From the NCBI GenBank assembly GCA_051656645.1, contig JBOGCH010000044.1, forward strand, positions 1 to 64,000: a stretch of DNA of 64,000 bases, given 5' to 3'. The stretch is from JBOGCH01 sp051656645 (lineage in GTDB: Bacteria > Bacteroidota > Bacteroidia > Bacteroidales > Marinifilaceae). A program made the position numbers and the translations under genes. Of the stretch, positions 8,672 to 18,424 are shown in pieces. The notes beneath the pieces are model-generated. The model was not told where the DNA came from, did not search any database, and saw only the letters and a list, made by a program, of their open reading frames with translations. The number at the start of each line of letters is the position of its first letter. Within the stretch, counting starts at the first letter, position 1.

Positions 8672-10237
8672 ATGAAACGAGACAATTTAATAAAAATGCT
8701 TTCTGATAACACCAAGATTTGGGATGTGATTGTTATTGGAGGAGGAGCCACCGGACTAGGAATAGCCGTTGACGCCGCTGTTAGAGGATTGAGCGTAGTA
8801 TTATTTGAAGCTCACGATTTTACGAAAGCAACATCAAGCCGAAGTACAAAATTAGTGCACGGAGGTGTACGCTACTTAGCGCAAGGCGACGTTTCGTTGG
8901 TATTGGAAGCTCTGTATGAACGTGGATTGTTATTAAAAAATGCACCACACATAACAAGAAACCAATCTTTCCTTATTCCTAACTATACAATGTGGGATAA
9001 TTTCCAATATACTGTCGGTTTAAAAATGTACGACTGGTTGGCAATGAATTTGGGCCTAGGTTCATCAAAATACATTTCCAAAAAGAAAACCATTGAACAT
9101 ATCCCTGTGTTAAAGCAGGAGGGGCTGAAGGGAGGCGTAATTTATCATGACGGACAGTTTGACGATTCGCGCTTAGCCATAAATCTTGCACAATCGGCCG
9201 TGGAGCAAGGCGCATGTGTTGTTAATTACATGGAGGTTACGGCCCTGCATCACAATGAGGCTGGAAAAGTTGACGGTGTAACAGCTAAGGATGTGCTACA
9301 AGGAGGAGAATACAAGGTACGAGGACAGGCTGTTATTAACGCTACCGGTGTATTTGTGGATCAGATATTACAAATGGATCAACCAACGGGAGTACATTTG
9401 GTACGTCCAAGTCAGGGTGTTCACTTGGTATTGGATAAATCATTCCTACAAAGTGATTATGCCATTATGATTCCAAAAACAAGCGATGGACGCGTACTTT
9501 TTGCAGTACCTTGGCATGACAAGGTTGTTGTTGGAACTACAGATACACTTATGGACCATGCTTTATTGGAACCAAGAGCATTGGATAGTGAGATTGACTT
9601 TATTTTAGGTACGGCAGGATTATATATGACTAAACCGCCTACACGCGCAGACGTTCTCTCTGTATTTGCAGGTTTACGACCATTAGCTGCACCTAAGAAA
9701 GAGGGTAGCGGAACGAAAGAGATTTCTCGAAGTCATAAAATTATACCTTCAGATAGTAATCTGATAACCATTGTTGGAGGTAAATGGACCACCTACAGAC
9801 GTATGGCCGAGGATACGTTAAAACAAGCTGAGGACATGCAACTAATCCCAGTGTATCCATGTGGAACAAAAGACTTTAAGATACACGGATATAAAACAAA
9901 TCCGGACCACAGTGATCACATGTACATTTATGGATCGGATGAGGACTTAATCCTTGACATGATTAAAAATGATGACAGTATGGGACAAAAAATACATCCT
10001 CGCTATCCGTACACTTATGCGGAAGTAGCATGGGCAGTAAGGGAAGAGATGGCAACGAGCGTGGAGGATGTATTGGCACGCAGAGTGAGACTACTATTCC
10101 TTGACGCACGCGCAGCCGTTGAAGCAGCTCCTATAGTTGCTGAGATTATGGCTAAGGAGTTAGGTGAGGACGAAAGTTGGATTACAGCTCAATTAAATGA
10201 GTTTAATAACATTGCTGCCAATTATATTTTGGGATAA
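8672..10237 (+). CDS. glpD: FAD-dependent glycerol-3-phosphate dehydrogenase
   Basis: The 521-residue flavoprotein oxidises sn-glycerol-3-phosphate to dihydroxyacetone phosphate and passes electrons to quinone or to partner subunits. The N-terminal FAD fold has VIGGGATGLGIA (about residues 21-32), then ATSSRSTKLVHGGVRYL, a GlpA/GlpD signature. VPWHDKVVVGTTDT and TIVGGKWTTYRRM mark the substrate side and second FAD contact. The C-terminal cap domain ends the protein. The 219-bp gap upstream is divergent to the dehydrogenase gene and should hold both promoters. A DeoR-type regulator follows at 10370, so control by glycerol-3-phosphate is likely. No glpK or glpF is adjacent. Confidence 0.93.
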   Translation: MKRDNLIKMLSDNTKIWDVIVIGGGATGLGIAVDAAVRGLSVVLFEAHDFTKATSSRSTKLVHGGVRYLAQGDVSLVLEALYERGLLLKNAPHITRNQSFLIPNYTMWDNFQYTVGLKMYDWLAMNLGLGSSKYISKKKTIEHIPVLKQEGLKGGVIYHDGQFDDSRLAINLAQSAVEQGACVVNYMEVTALHHNEAGKVDGVTAKDVLQGGEYKVRGQAVINATGVFVDQILQMDQPTGVHLVRPSQGVHLVLDKSFLQSDYAIMIPKTSDGRVLFAVPWHDKVVVGTTDTLMDHALLEPRALDSEIDFILGTAGLYMTKPPTRADVLSVFAGLRPLAAPKKEGSGTKEISRSHKIIPSDSNLITIVGGKWTTYRRMAEDTLKQAEDMQLIPVYPCGTKDFKIHGYKTNPDHSDHMYIYGSDEDLILDMIKNDDSMGQKIHPRYPYTYAEVAWAVREEMATSVEDVLARRVRLLFLDARAAVEAAPIVAEIMAKELGEDESWITAQLNEFNNIAANYILG

Positions 10238-10275
10238 CAGTGTTTCTAGGGTGATTAAGTATTATATAGTGGAGG

Positions 10276-10302
10276 ACCAAGATAGAAGTTAACTATCTTG
10301 GT
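10276..10302 (+). terminator. Terminator of glpD
   Basis: A perfect 10-bp stem (10276-10285 and 10293-10302), a 7-nt loop and a following TTTTC stretch lie 38 bp after glpD. Confidence 0.85.
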
Positions 10303-10342
10303 TTTTCTTCAATAGTAAACAACGTGATATTGTTTTTTAACG

Positions 10343-10350
10343 TATCTTTG
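10343..10350 (+). promoter_or_regulatory. Promoter -7 box of the DeoR-family gene
   Basis: TATCTTTG matches TAnnTTTG exactly and lies 19 bp before the start codon, just after the glpD terminator. The regulator gene therefore probably has its own promoter. I see no good TTTG at the expected upstream spacing. Confidence 0.55.
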
Positions 10351-10369
10351 TATTAAAATTACATGGATT

Positions 10370-11155
10370 ATGGCATTATCTGAAAGACATCAAAAGATAA
10401 TTGATATACTAAAGCTGAACGGGGTGGTATCAGTAAACGAGTTAAGCAAAATGCTTAACGTATCGTCGGTAACTATACGTAAGGACTTAAGCCTTTTGGA
10501 GGAAAAGCAAATGCTATTCCGTACGCATGGGAGTGCAATACAAAAGGATCCCTATGCGCTTGATCAGCACGTAAAAGAAAAGGAAAAACAACATCCGGAG
10601 GTGAAGCAAGCCATTGCCTTAAAAGCAAAGGAACTTATCCGCCCACAGGATGCAATTATTATAGCCTCCGGAACTACCGTTTTAGCTCTTGCTAGAGCTA
10701 TTAGTGGCGAGAGTCAATTAACCGTACTTACCTCCGCTATGAATGTGGCAAGTGCTTTGATTAGAGATAAAGGCATTGAAGTTATTCAACTTGGCGGCGT
10801 GGTGAGACAAAGCTCAACCTCTGTGGTAGGCGAATATGCTGAGAAGATGTTAGAAAATTTCTCGTGTAGTAAGCTATACCTTGGTGTGGACGGTATTGAT
10901 TTGGATTACGGTTTAACCACTACCAATTACATGGAAGCAAGCTTAAACCGAGCCATGATTAAAGCGGCGCAGAAAACCATTGTACTAACGGATTCCTCAA
11001 AATTTGGGCGCCGCGGGTTTGGTAAGATTTGCGATTTTGAAGCCATAGACCAAATTATTACAGACAATTTGGTTTCCCCTAAGATTGTTGAAGAGCTGCA
11101 AAAACTAGGCATTGAAGTTACGCTTGTCGATGCTGAAGATTTACAACAAGTATAG
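10370..11155 (+). CDS. DeoR/GlpR-family transcriptional repressor
   Basis: The 261-residue regulator has an N-terminal winged helix-turn-helix (ERHQKIIDILKLNGVVSVNE, then VSSVTIRKDLSLLEE, about residues 5-57). The DeoR sugar-phosphate sensor domain follows (ASGTTVLALARAI, LGGVVRQSSTSVVGEYAEKM, DGIDLDYGLTT, VLTDSSKFGRRGF). Its place right after glpD suggests it answers to glycerol-3-phosphate or a related sugar phosphate, which is inference. Length is normal for the family. Confidence 0.92.
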   Translation: MALSERHQKIIDILKLNGVVSVNELSKMLNVSSVTIRKDLSLLEEKQMLFRTHGSAIQKDPYALDQHVKEKEKQHPEVKQAIALKAKELIRPQDAIIIASGTTVLALARAISGESQLTVLTSAMNVASALIRDKGIEVIQLGGVVRQSSTSVVGEYAEKMLENFSCSKLYLGVDGIDLDYGLTTTNYMEASLNRAMIKAAQKTIVLTDSSKFGRRGFGKICDFEAIDQIITDNLVSPKIVEELQKLGIEVTLVDAEDLQQV

Positions 11156-11182
11156 TAATAGAAGAAGCTAAATATGCCCGCC

Positions 11183-11243
11183 CTTTAAGCACAATGAACC
11201 CCGAAAGTCACATAATAACTTTCGGGGTTCATTGTGCTTAAAG
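11183..11243. terminator. 26-bp perfect hairpin between convergent genes
   Basis: Arms 11183-11208 and 11218-11243 are perfectly complementary around the 9-nt spacer 11209-11217. The hairpin fills the gap between the DeoR-family gene and dtd. It is probably a shared terminator, but neither side carries a proper T-run directly after the stem. Confidence 0.65.
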
Positions 11244-11254
11244 CAACTATCCGT

Positions 11255-11707
11255 TTATATTCTATTTTTAGAATCCATAATAATAGTTACAGGTCCATCG
11301 TTAACTAATTCCACTTGCATGTCAGCACCAAATAAGCCAGCTTGTATTGGTTTTCCGAGCTGTTTAGCCATTTCCTCTTTAAAACGTTCATAAATAGGAA
11401 TAGCTATGTCCGGAACTGCTGCGTCAATGTAGGATGGTCTATTTCCTTTCTTGGTTCTAGCCATTAATGTAAACTGACTTATAATAAGCATATCTCCGTT
11501 TACATCCATAATGGAGCAATTCATAACTCCTTTCTCATCATCGAATATGCGTAAATTAGTTATTTTTTGAGTAAGCCATTCAATATCCTCCAGTGTATCA
11601 TCGGCTTGAATTCCCACTAAAAGCATTAATCCTTCATTAATGGCTCCAACTACCTCGTCGCATACTGAAACAGAAGCGCGAGTTACGCGTTGTATTACTA
11701 TTCTCAT
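11255..11707 (-). CDS. dtd: D-aminoacyl-tRNA deacylase
   Basis: The 150-residue proofreading enzyme hydrolyses D-aminoacyl-tRNA (and Gly-tRNA-Ala). Family landmarks are the start MRIVIQRVTRASVSV, the active-site motif SQFTL (about residues 78-82) and the cross-subunit NDGPVTI near residue 137. It is the last gene of a minus-strand set cls, murF-alr, M64 peptidase, dtd, with only 6 bp between it and the peptidase gene. Two of its partners handle D-alanine, which may be chance. Confidence 0.97.
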   Translation of the reverse strand: MRIVIQRVTRASVSVCDEVVGAINEGLMLLVGIQADDTLEDIEWLTQKITNLRIFDDEKGVMNCSIMDVNGDMLIISQFTLMARTKKGNRPSYIDAAVPDIAIPIYERFKEEMAKQLGKPIQAGLFGADMQVELVNDGPVTIIMDSKNRI

Positions 11708-11713
11708 ATTTAA

Positions 11714-12991
11714 TTACTTATCTGTATAGAAACGAATTTGTTTTTCAATTGCTTTTACGCATACCGGACAGAAAGTGTTTACAGAGAATACATTCATTAA
11801 ACAAGTTGGTCTTGGACGATAAACACCCTTCGCAACATATCCTCCACCTTCGTACACGCCCAATTTATCTGGATCTTTAGCATCTATCGGTGTTGGTACC
11901 GGAGTGTCCTGTGCAAGCATATCCTTCCATTTACTATCAAAATCCACCATTGTTGTTAAATTAGGCTCCCATGGTTCTACGTCCATTGGGTACATATCAT
12001 TGTAGGAAACATTTCCAACATACTCATCGCCCAATCCTAGAAACAGATGACCAAATTCATGTACATAGACCTTGGCATATTGCTGATTGCCCGAAACACT
12101 TAATCCATAATGATTGTATATTGCACCTCCGCCATATTTATCGGTATTGGCAAGTATGTAAATAAAGTCATAAGGTACATTGGCAGCAGCGTCGCGCAGG
12201 CTTTTATGATCATACGTCATAATGTAACGCTCTGAATCGAATGTATAAAATGAGGAGTTAAATAACGTACTTTTCCATACACCGTCTTTCGGTATGTCCG
12301 AACCGCTTTGTTGCGAAGGAGACATTACCGCACGAATATTGAATTTATTCTTGTTTTCCTTGTAAGGAGAAAAAGAAAATAAACCTTGTGCAAACTTATA
12401 ACAGTCCTGTTTAAACTGTTCCATCTCATCTGCTGTATACCCCTCAGCTAAAAGAACAATATCAACAGCATTTGAGGGATCTGCAACGATATGAATGTCT
12501 GCAGTTGGGAAAAGCAAGCGGCGGTCCCCCTTAATGAAATAACTATTTACGTCAACTGCATGTTCAAACTTTTTATTAAAAACCCCTTTACGGTCTCTAT
12601 TCCATATTTCAACACGCACATTCTTTCTTGGAAATGGCATTGTCACAGTTTCAGCTATACAGCGGTTCATTGTTTTCGCTTCATCAATGGTTTGCCACTC
12701 ACCAAAAAGAGAGTTGAACCCGCGCGAATAAATAAGAGCATTAGTAGCCTCATCAAAAACTTTCACCATGTAGTTACCAAAACCCATTGTGTCAATAAGG
12801 TTGGTTTTTGAGCCACCCCAGTAAGGCTCCTCTAACAACTCCTCAAAATAGTAATAGTCCTCTTGACTATTTCCACAATGCTGAACATCCATGCGCAGGG
12901 TTTTTGGATAAAAATACTGATCGAAGTTAGGTGATGCCATTGCTGCGATATTTCCTATTAGTAAGAATAGGAATAGATAAAAAAATCTCAT
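11714..12991 (-). CDS. Exported M64-family (IgA peptidase-like) metallopeptidase
   Basis: The 425-residue protein has a signal peptide (about residues 1-19, FFYLFLFLLIGNIAAMA). An immunoglobulin-like N-terminal half comes next, then a zinc peptidase domain with VHEFGHLFLGLGDEY holding the HExxH site and the following acidic zinc ligand. A cysteine pair near the C terminus (CLMNV, FCPVCVKAIE) is usual in Bacteroidetes M64 proteins. The family is named for an IgA peptidase of Clostridium ramosum, but the substrate here is unknown. It lies in a probable operon with murF-alr and dtd. Confidence 0.9.
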   Translation of the reverse strand: MRFFYLFLFLLIGNIAAMASPNFDQYFYPKTLRMDVQHCGNSQEDYYYFEELLEEPYWGGSKTNLIDTMGFGNYMVKVFDEATNALIYSRGFNSLFGEWQTIDEAKTMNRCIAETVTMPFPRKNVRVEIWNRDRKGVFNKKFEHAVDVNSYFIKGDRRLLFPTADIHIVADPSNAVDIVLLAEGYTADEMEQFKQDCYKFAQGLFSFSPYKENKNKFNIRAVMSPSQQSGSDIPKDGVWKSTLFNSSFYTFDSERYIMTYDHKSLRDAAANVPYDFIYILANTDKYGGGAIYNHYGLSVSGNQQYAKVYVHEFGHLFLGLGDEYVGNVSYNDMYPMDVEPWEPNLTTMVDFDSKWKDMLAQDTPVPTPIDAKDPDKLGVYEGGGYVAKGVYRPRPTCLMNVFSVNTFCPVCVKAIEKQIRFYTDK

Positions 12992-13019
12992 CGTTTGATT
13001 TTTATTGGTTGATATTATT

Positions 13020-15479
13020 TTATTCTTTGTAATATACTCTTTTTACTCGAGGCGATACGGATGTCAATACCTCATAGGCAATGGTGTCAATCCAACATGC
13101 AACCTCCTCCACTTTTATTTCCGGACCAAATAGTTCGACCTCATCTCCTACGTTAACATCTACATTCGTTACATCAATCATACATGCATCCATACAAATG
13201 TTACCCACTATTAGCACCCGGTGTCCACCAACATACACTTGCCCTACACCACAACTTAAGTGCCTATTCCAGCCATCGGCATATCCCACTGGGATTACTG
13301 CAATACGCGCATCATGTGTCAATATGCCTTTTCGGCCATAGCCCACACTTTGTTCTTTAGGCACATTCCTTATTGAAACAATATAAGTTTTAAAACGACT
13401 TACCGGTTTTAAACTTGCACCGACAGCACTTAAACCATGAAGCCCTATTCCTAAGCGCACCATATCATAATGATAAGCCGGGAAGCGCTCAATCCCCGCC
13501 GAGTTTAATATATGTTTTAGTGGGTTGTACCCTAATGCAGTTGCTATACGATTAAACATCTCATCGAATAAATCCAATTGCTGATGAGTAAACCAATCCA
13601 ATGCAGGATCGTCACTACCTGCCAAATGTGAAAACACCGACTTTATATGCATATGTTCCCTTGTCCCTAGGAATTCAATTAACTCATCAAGTTCAGAACT
13701 ATCTACTCCAGAACGATTCATTCCTGTATTTAATTTCACATGTACCGGATAGTTCATTAAACCACGTTGCTTAAGTACATTATTAAATGCATAAAGCAAA
13801 TCCATTGAGTATATTTCAGGCTCCAATTGGTACTCAATCAAATCGTCTATAGCCTCTAACTCCGGATTCATTACCGCTATGGGTACACTTATTCCGCTTT
13901 TACGCAATGTAACGCCCTCATCCACGTAGGCCACCATCAGGTAATCCACGCCATGATACTGCAGTAAAGAAGCCACTTCGCCGCTACCACTACCATAGGA
14001 GAATGCCTTTACCATTACGGCTGTTTTCACCTCCTTAGGTATCAATGCACGAAAATAGTTTAAATTAGCTACCATTGCATCCATATTCACCTCAAGCATT
14101 GTGGTGTGCGACTGTTTTTGTAAAAAAGATGCTATATGCTCAAACTTAAAAGCGCGTGCGCCTTTTAAAAGAATTGCTTTCCCCGCGTAATAACCTCTTG
14201 TTTCGGTTGCTAAAAAGGACGCTACATCATTGTAGAAACGAGCATTTAAATGCGAAAACAGATAATGGTATTTACTCAATTCTTTGCCTATACCTAGAAA
14301 ATGAGTTACCTCCGCTTGCGCTAGCAAGGTACTTACCTGTCTATAAATTTCTTCTTTGTTATTCCCTATACCTATAAAATCAGATAATATTACGGTTTTT
14401 TCTTTCCCACTATCTTGCGAACGAAGAACATCCAATGCTATTTTAAAAGAATCCAGGTCCGAGTTATAATAATCGTGAATTAACACCGCACCTCCCGTAC
14501 CGCCTTTTATTTCCATTCGCATTGCAATGGACTGTAACTGTGCCATTTTACTTGTTATGGTATCCATTTTCATTCCCCTATAAAGCATAAAAGCAATTAC
14601 ATTCATTGCATTATGAAAAGAGGCTGTATCCTTAAATGGTATTCCAACTTGAAAACGCTGGCCGTTATATGTTATATCAAGCTCTCGCCCGCCAGTCGTT
14701 ATGTTACTGTCAACTTTTATCAACGCATCCAAGTTGGGCGTTGCACTCCATGACCACACTTGAAGCGTGGGATTTCCTATTAATGATTTTATGATTTGTA
14801 ACTGCTTGCTCTCCTCGCCTATCAAAACGCGCACATTCTTAAACAACTGAGCCTTTTCTTTTAACTTTTCATCACGCGATGTAAAGTTCTCATCATGCGC
14901 ATCGCCCAAATGTGTAAAAATTCCAATTTCCGGATCTATCATGCGTTGCAATCCTAACATCTCACCCGGCATTGAAATTCCCGCTTCAAGTATAGCAAGT
15001 TCATGATGTTGTTCCATGCCCAATATGGCAAGGGGAACTCCCACTTGCGAATTGTAACTGCGTGGCGAACGATAAAAGTCCGTTTCATCCTCCAATACCT
15101 GTGCAAGCCACTCCTTTACTATGGTTTTTCCATTACTTCCCGTAATGGCAATTACAGGCATTACAAAAGTGTGTCTGTGGTATTGTGCTAATGTCTGCAA
15201 AGCCGATAGCGGACTAGAGGTTTTAAAGAAATTAGCCTCGCCCCATTTATCAGAAACTACAAAATCTGCTCCCACAACAAAATTGCGAACACCCATTTTA
15301 TAAAGCGCTTCAACAAAGCTTTCTCCATTATGGTGCACGCCTTTTAGCGCAAAGAACAGCGTTTTTTCCGGCATTATCACCGATCGGCTGTCAATGGATA
15401 TCGTTTCTATCGTATAATCATTGACCACACTTGCCTCACATTGCAACAAGTCCGCAATGTGACTACTTTTGTATTTCAT
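13020..15479 (-). CDS. murF-alr: Bifunctional MurF-alanine racemase fusion
   Basis: The protein is about 819 residues. The first half (to about residue 450) is UDP-N-acetylmuramoyl-tripeptide:D-Ala-D-Ala ligase, with ATP loop ITGSNGKT (about 112-119). The second half is a PLP alanine racemase with the lysine in MVKAFSYGSG (about residue 491) and a catalytic-region VGYADGW near the end. One polypeptide so makes D-Ala and adds D-Ala-D-Ala to the wall precursor. This fusion is typical of Bacteroidetes. The ATG at 15479 is preferred to 15530: it has AAAGAA just upstream, avoids overlap with cls, and starts the conserved N terminus. Given the unusual S-N in the P-loop and F-S after the PLP lysine, activity of each half is likely but not proven. 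Confidence 0.94.
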   Translation of the reverse strand: MKYKSSHIADLLQCEASVVNDYTIETISIDSRSVIMPEKTLFFALKGVHHNGESFVEALYKMGVRNFVVGADFVVSDKWGEANFFKTSSPLSALQTLAQYHRHTFVMPVIAITGSNGKTIVKEWLAQVLEDETDFYRSPRSYNSQVGVPLAILGMEQHHELAILEAGISMPGEMLGLQRMIDPEIGIFTHLGDAHDENFTSRDEKLKEKAQLFKNVRVLIGEESKQLQIIKSLIGNPTLQVWSWSATPNLDALIKVDSNITTGGRELDITYNGQRFQVGIPFKDTASFHNAMNVIAFMLYRGMKMDTITSKMAQLQSIAMRMEIKGGTGGAVLIHDYYNSDLDSFKIALDVLRSQDSGKEKTVILSDFIGIGNNKEEIYRQVSTLLAQAEVTHFLGIGKELSKYHYLFSHLNARFYNDVASFLATETRGYYAGKAILLKGARAFKFEHIASFLQKQSHTTMLEVNMDAMVANLNYFRALIPKEVKTAVMVKAFSYGSGSGEVASLLQYHGVDYLMVAYVDEGVTLRKSGISVPIAVMNPELEAIDDLIEYQLEPEIYSMDLLYAFNNVLKQRGLMNYPVHVKLNTGMNRSGVDSSELDELIEFLGTREHMHIKSVFSHLAGSDDPALDWFTHQQLDLFDEMFNRIATALGYNPLKHILNSAGIERFPAYHYDMVRLGIGLHGLSAVGASLKPVSRFKTYIVSIRNVPKEQSVGYGRKGILTHDARIAVIPVGYADGWNRHLSCGVGQVYVGGHRVLIVGNICMDACMIDVTNVDVNVGDEVELFGPEIKVEEVACWIDTIAYEVLTSVSPRVKRVYYKE

Positions 15480-15513
15480 TTCTTTAAAACAGACTAAGTT
15501 ATTATTTCTCAGA

Positions 15514-16968
15514 CTATAACACAGGAGCAAACAAACGCGCTAGCGACTCTTTTATCTTGTGTTTGCGGTGTCTAAACTTCCAATTATTCAACGACTCCTG
15601 CTTGCACTCATTGAGGTCGTCAAAATAGTATTTAGTTAATTTCTGCACAACTGTTTTATCATAAATTATCAGATTTACTTCAAAATTTTGCTCAAAGCTG
15701 CGCGTATCCATGTTTGCGGTACCTACAGTTGTCACATAATCATCCGTAATTATTAGCTTACTATGGTTAATTCCAGGCACATACCAAAAAACCTTTATCC
15801 CTGCTTCAAGCAACTCCTCAATGTAGGAGCGAGTACACCAATAGGTTAACTTACTATCCGATTTGTTGGGCAGCATTATCCGTACATCAACCCCACTCAT
15901 TGCGGCAGTTTTCAACGCCGTAAGCGTGGAATCGCCCGGCATAAAATAAGGCGTGCTTATATATACATTACGCTTTGCCATGTTTATCATGGCAAAATAA
16001 GTTTGCTGAATAGACGCCCAGTCACTATCCGGACCGGACGATACGGTTTGTATTGCCAAATGTCCATCGGCCTTTTCATAGGGCAAATATTCGGTCTTAT
16101 CCAAAAGTAACTCTTGACGCACAAAATACCAATCAATTAAAAACACAATTTGTAAGGCAGTAACCACTTCACCGCGCACTTTTAAATGCGTATCGCGCCA
16201 TTTGCCTATGGAAGGTACTCCGTCAACATAACGATCGGCAAAATTTATTCCGCCCACAAATCCCACTACACCGTCAATAACTATTATTTTACGGTGATTT
16301 CTGTAATTGGCTTTACTTATGGACGCCTTGTAGCGCACAGGCAAAAAAGGATATATTTGTACTCCCGCACTCTTTAACCGATCCACTATTTTAACGGGCA
16401 AAGTCCATGAGCCTACATCGTCATATATAAACCTAACCTCCACTCCTTGGCGTGCCTTTTCCGTAAGTATTTCAATTAAACGATCAAGAATACGCCCTTC
16501 CTGAATAATGTAATACTCCAAATGGATATACTTTTTAGCTTTTTGTAGCGCTAAGAAAATGGCATCAAAGGTTTCGGTACCATTATTTAAAATCTCCAAC
16601 TTATTGTAACGCGTTATCATGGCTTTGCTGTTATTGAGTAACAAAGTCATTAACTTAACTACCTCCTCACGCTCGGCTTTTTTTATAAATTCCGATTTAC
16701 GTAACAAAGTTTTCTGATCCTGGCTCATGTATTGCAACCATTTCAAGTCACCAAGCTCTTTACGTGAAAACATCTTTATTTTTCTGTAATTGACCCCAAA
16801 ATAGATATAAAAAACAATACCCACCAACGGTATCATAATCAGAAAAATAAGCCATGCCAAAGTCCGCACAGGATTTCTGTTTTCGAGTATCACGTTTATC
16901 ACAACCGTTATAATTGTTGCTACGTAAATACAAATAATACATGTCATTATTATTGATCCAATGCTCAT
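15514..16968 (-). CDS. cls: Cardiolipin synthase
   Basis: The 484-residue membrane enzyme joins two phosphatidylglycerols. Two N-terminal helices (about residues 5-27 and 36-60) anchor it. Two phospholipase D motifs follow: NHRKIIVIDG with GGIN (about residues 222-238) and NHSKLIITDD with GTAN (about 400-420). Each has the H-x-K-x4-D triad. It heads the minus-strand cls / murF-alr / M64 / dtd set and is divergent from prmC. Length is normal for the Cls family. Confidence 0.95.
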   Translation of the reverse strand: MSIGSIIMTCIICIYVATIITVVINVILENRNPVRTLAWLIFLIMIPLVGIVFYIYFGVNYRKIKMFSRKELGDLKWLQYMSQDQKTLLRKSEFIKKAEREEVVKLMTLLLNNSKAMITRYNKLEILNNGTETFDAIFLALQKAKKYIHLEYYIIQEGRILDRLIEILTEKARQGVEVRFIYDDVGSWTLPVKIVDRLKSAGVQIYPFLPVRYKASISKANYRNHRKIIVIDGVVGFVGGINFADRYVDGVPSIGKWRDTHLKVRGEVVTALQIVFLIDWYFVRQELLLDKTEYLPYEKADGHLAIQTVSSGPDSDWASIQQTYFAMINMAKRNVYISTPYFMPGDSTLTALKTAAMSGVDVRIMLPNKSDSKLTYWCTRSYIEELLEAGIKVFWYVPGINHSKLIITDDYVTTVGTANMDTRSFEQNFEVNLIIYDKTVVQKLTKYYFDDLNECKQESLNNWKFRHRKHKIKESLARLFAPVL

Positions 16969-17047
16969 TCTGCGCTGCTATTCAATTTATAAAAGTAAAT
17001 ATATTTTATTTTTAACTATTTTCACAACTAAAAGTCAACTACTTTTA

Positions 17048-17077
17048 TTGCTCTCTTCTCTTTCCTACTTACCTTTG
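17048..17077 (+). promoter_or_regulatory. Promoter of prmC-recX, close to leaderless
   Basis: TTG (17048-17050), a 19-bp spacer and TACCTTTG (17070-17077) give a good Bacteroidetes promoter. The prmC ATG is at 17082, only 4 bp after the box. The transcript should start at or within a few bases of the start codon. Confidence 0.7.
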
Positions 17078-17081
17078 TAAT

Positions 17082-17936
17082 ATGGAAACACTATTTACCT
17101 TAAAACAGTACGCTTTTCAGCAACTAAAAGATATATATGACTCCCGAGAAATTGAAGCTATTTGTAGGATTCTGTTCACGGATGTGTTAAATTTTAATTC
17201 TATTCAGCAAATAACCGAACGTAACACGGCATTGTCTGAACATACAACGTCTCTATTTATGGGCTGTATTGAGAAATTACAACAACACATTCCTTTACAA
17301 TACATAATTGGGTGGACTGAATTTTGTGGTCTTAAATTTTATCTCAATGCCGATACACTCATTCCACGTCCCGAAACAGAGGAACTGGTACAACTAACAT
17401 CTGCACATGTTACTTCCGGAATGCGATTATTAGACATTGGCACCGGCAGCGGTTGTATAGCCATTTCCCTAGCAAGCCTACACCCTGACATCATGGTAGA
17501 GGCCGTAGACATTTCGTCCAATGCCATTAATCAAGCCTCGCAAAACGCCCGGCACAATAACGTAAAAGTTACATTTAGGGAGGTAGATATTCTCAATTAC
17601 AATGCATATACTTGGCCAACATATGACATCATTGTAAGCAATCCGCCATACATTTGCGAGCAAGAAAAAGAATCTATGGATAAAAATGTTCTGGATTTCG
17701 AACCACATCGCGCACTATTTGTAAGCAACGCCGACCCGTTACTATTTTACAGAAACATTGCCACCATGGCAACACAACAATTAAAACCGGGAGGTTACCT
17801 ATTCTTTGAAATTAATCAAGCCTACGGGGAGGAAACTGTTCAACTCCTTAACACATTGGGATATCAAAATATTAATTTACATAAGGACATTTACGGCAAT
17901 CACCGAATGACTTCCGCTCAAAAACCAACAAAATGA
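17082..17936 (+). CDS. prmC: Peptide chain release factor N5-glutamine methyltransferase
   Basis: The 284-residue enzyme methylates the GGQ glutamine of release factors RF1 and RF2. The N-terminal helical domain ends in PLQYIIGWTEFCGLKF. The SAM fold has the IPRPETEEL motif, LDIGTGSGCIAISLA (about residues 113-127) and the catalytic NPPYI near residue 188. The stop codon overlaps the recX start by 4 bp (ATGA), so the two are translationally coupled. Confidence 0.97.
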   Translation: METLFTLKQYAFQQLKDIYDSREIEAICRILFTDVLNFNSIQQITERNTALSEHTTSLFMGCIEKLQQHIPLQYIIGWTEFCGLKFYLNADTLIPRPETEELVQLTSAHVTSGMRLLDIGTGSGCIAISLASLHPDIMVEAVDISSNAINQASQNARHNNVKVTFREVDILNYNAYTWPTYDIIVSNPPYICEQEKESMDKNVLDFEPHRALFVSNADPLLFYRNIATMATQQLKPGGYLFFEINQAYGEETVQLLNTLGYQNINLHKDIYGNHRMTSAQKPTK

Positions 17937-18424
17937 CACCACAACAAGCGCTTAATAAACTTGCACAACTGTGCAGTAGGCAGGAACAATGCGAGTACGA
18001 TTTGCGACAAAAACTACAAAAGTGGGAAATTGTACAAAGCGAGCATGAGGATATTATCCGTTTTCTATACGATAACAAATTTCTAGACCTACAACGATAC
18101 ACCAACGCCTACGTTCGTGACAAATCTGGACTAAGTAAATGGGGACCGGAGAAAATACGCATGATGCTAAAACAAAAACGTATTCCTACTGAGATTATAA
18201 ACCTTGCGCTCAACGAAATTAAAAGCGATGCGCAACTAGAAAACTGTATCCACATACTAAATCAGAAAGCACGCACCATACAAAAGGATAAAGACGATAA
18301 GTATAAATTCAAAACTAAACTTATACGTTTTGCCATGAGCCGCGGCTTTAAAATGGAACAAATTACCGCAGCACTTAAACACATAGATAGTGTAGACGAT
18401 ACGGATGACGAACTATTTATTTGA
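17933..18424 (+). CDS. recX: RecX-family regulatory protein
   Basis: The 163-residue basic helical protein is built of three-helix repeats (EQCEYDLRQKLQKW, FLDLQRYTNAYVRDKSG, KWGPEKIRMMLKQKRIP). RecX binds and limits RecA filaments. It overlaps prmC by 4 bp at the start. Its 3' end overlaps the convergent cdaA by 12 bp. recA is not in the window. Confidence 0.88.
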   Translation: MTPQQALNKLAQLCSRQEQCEYDLRQKLQKWEIVQSEHEDIIRFLYDNKFLDLQRYTNAYVRDKSGLSKWGPEKIRMMLKQKRIPTEIINLALNEIKSDAQLENCIHILNQKARTIQKDKDDKYKFKTKLIRFAMSRGFKMEQITAALKHIDSVDDTDDELFI

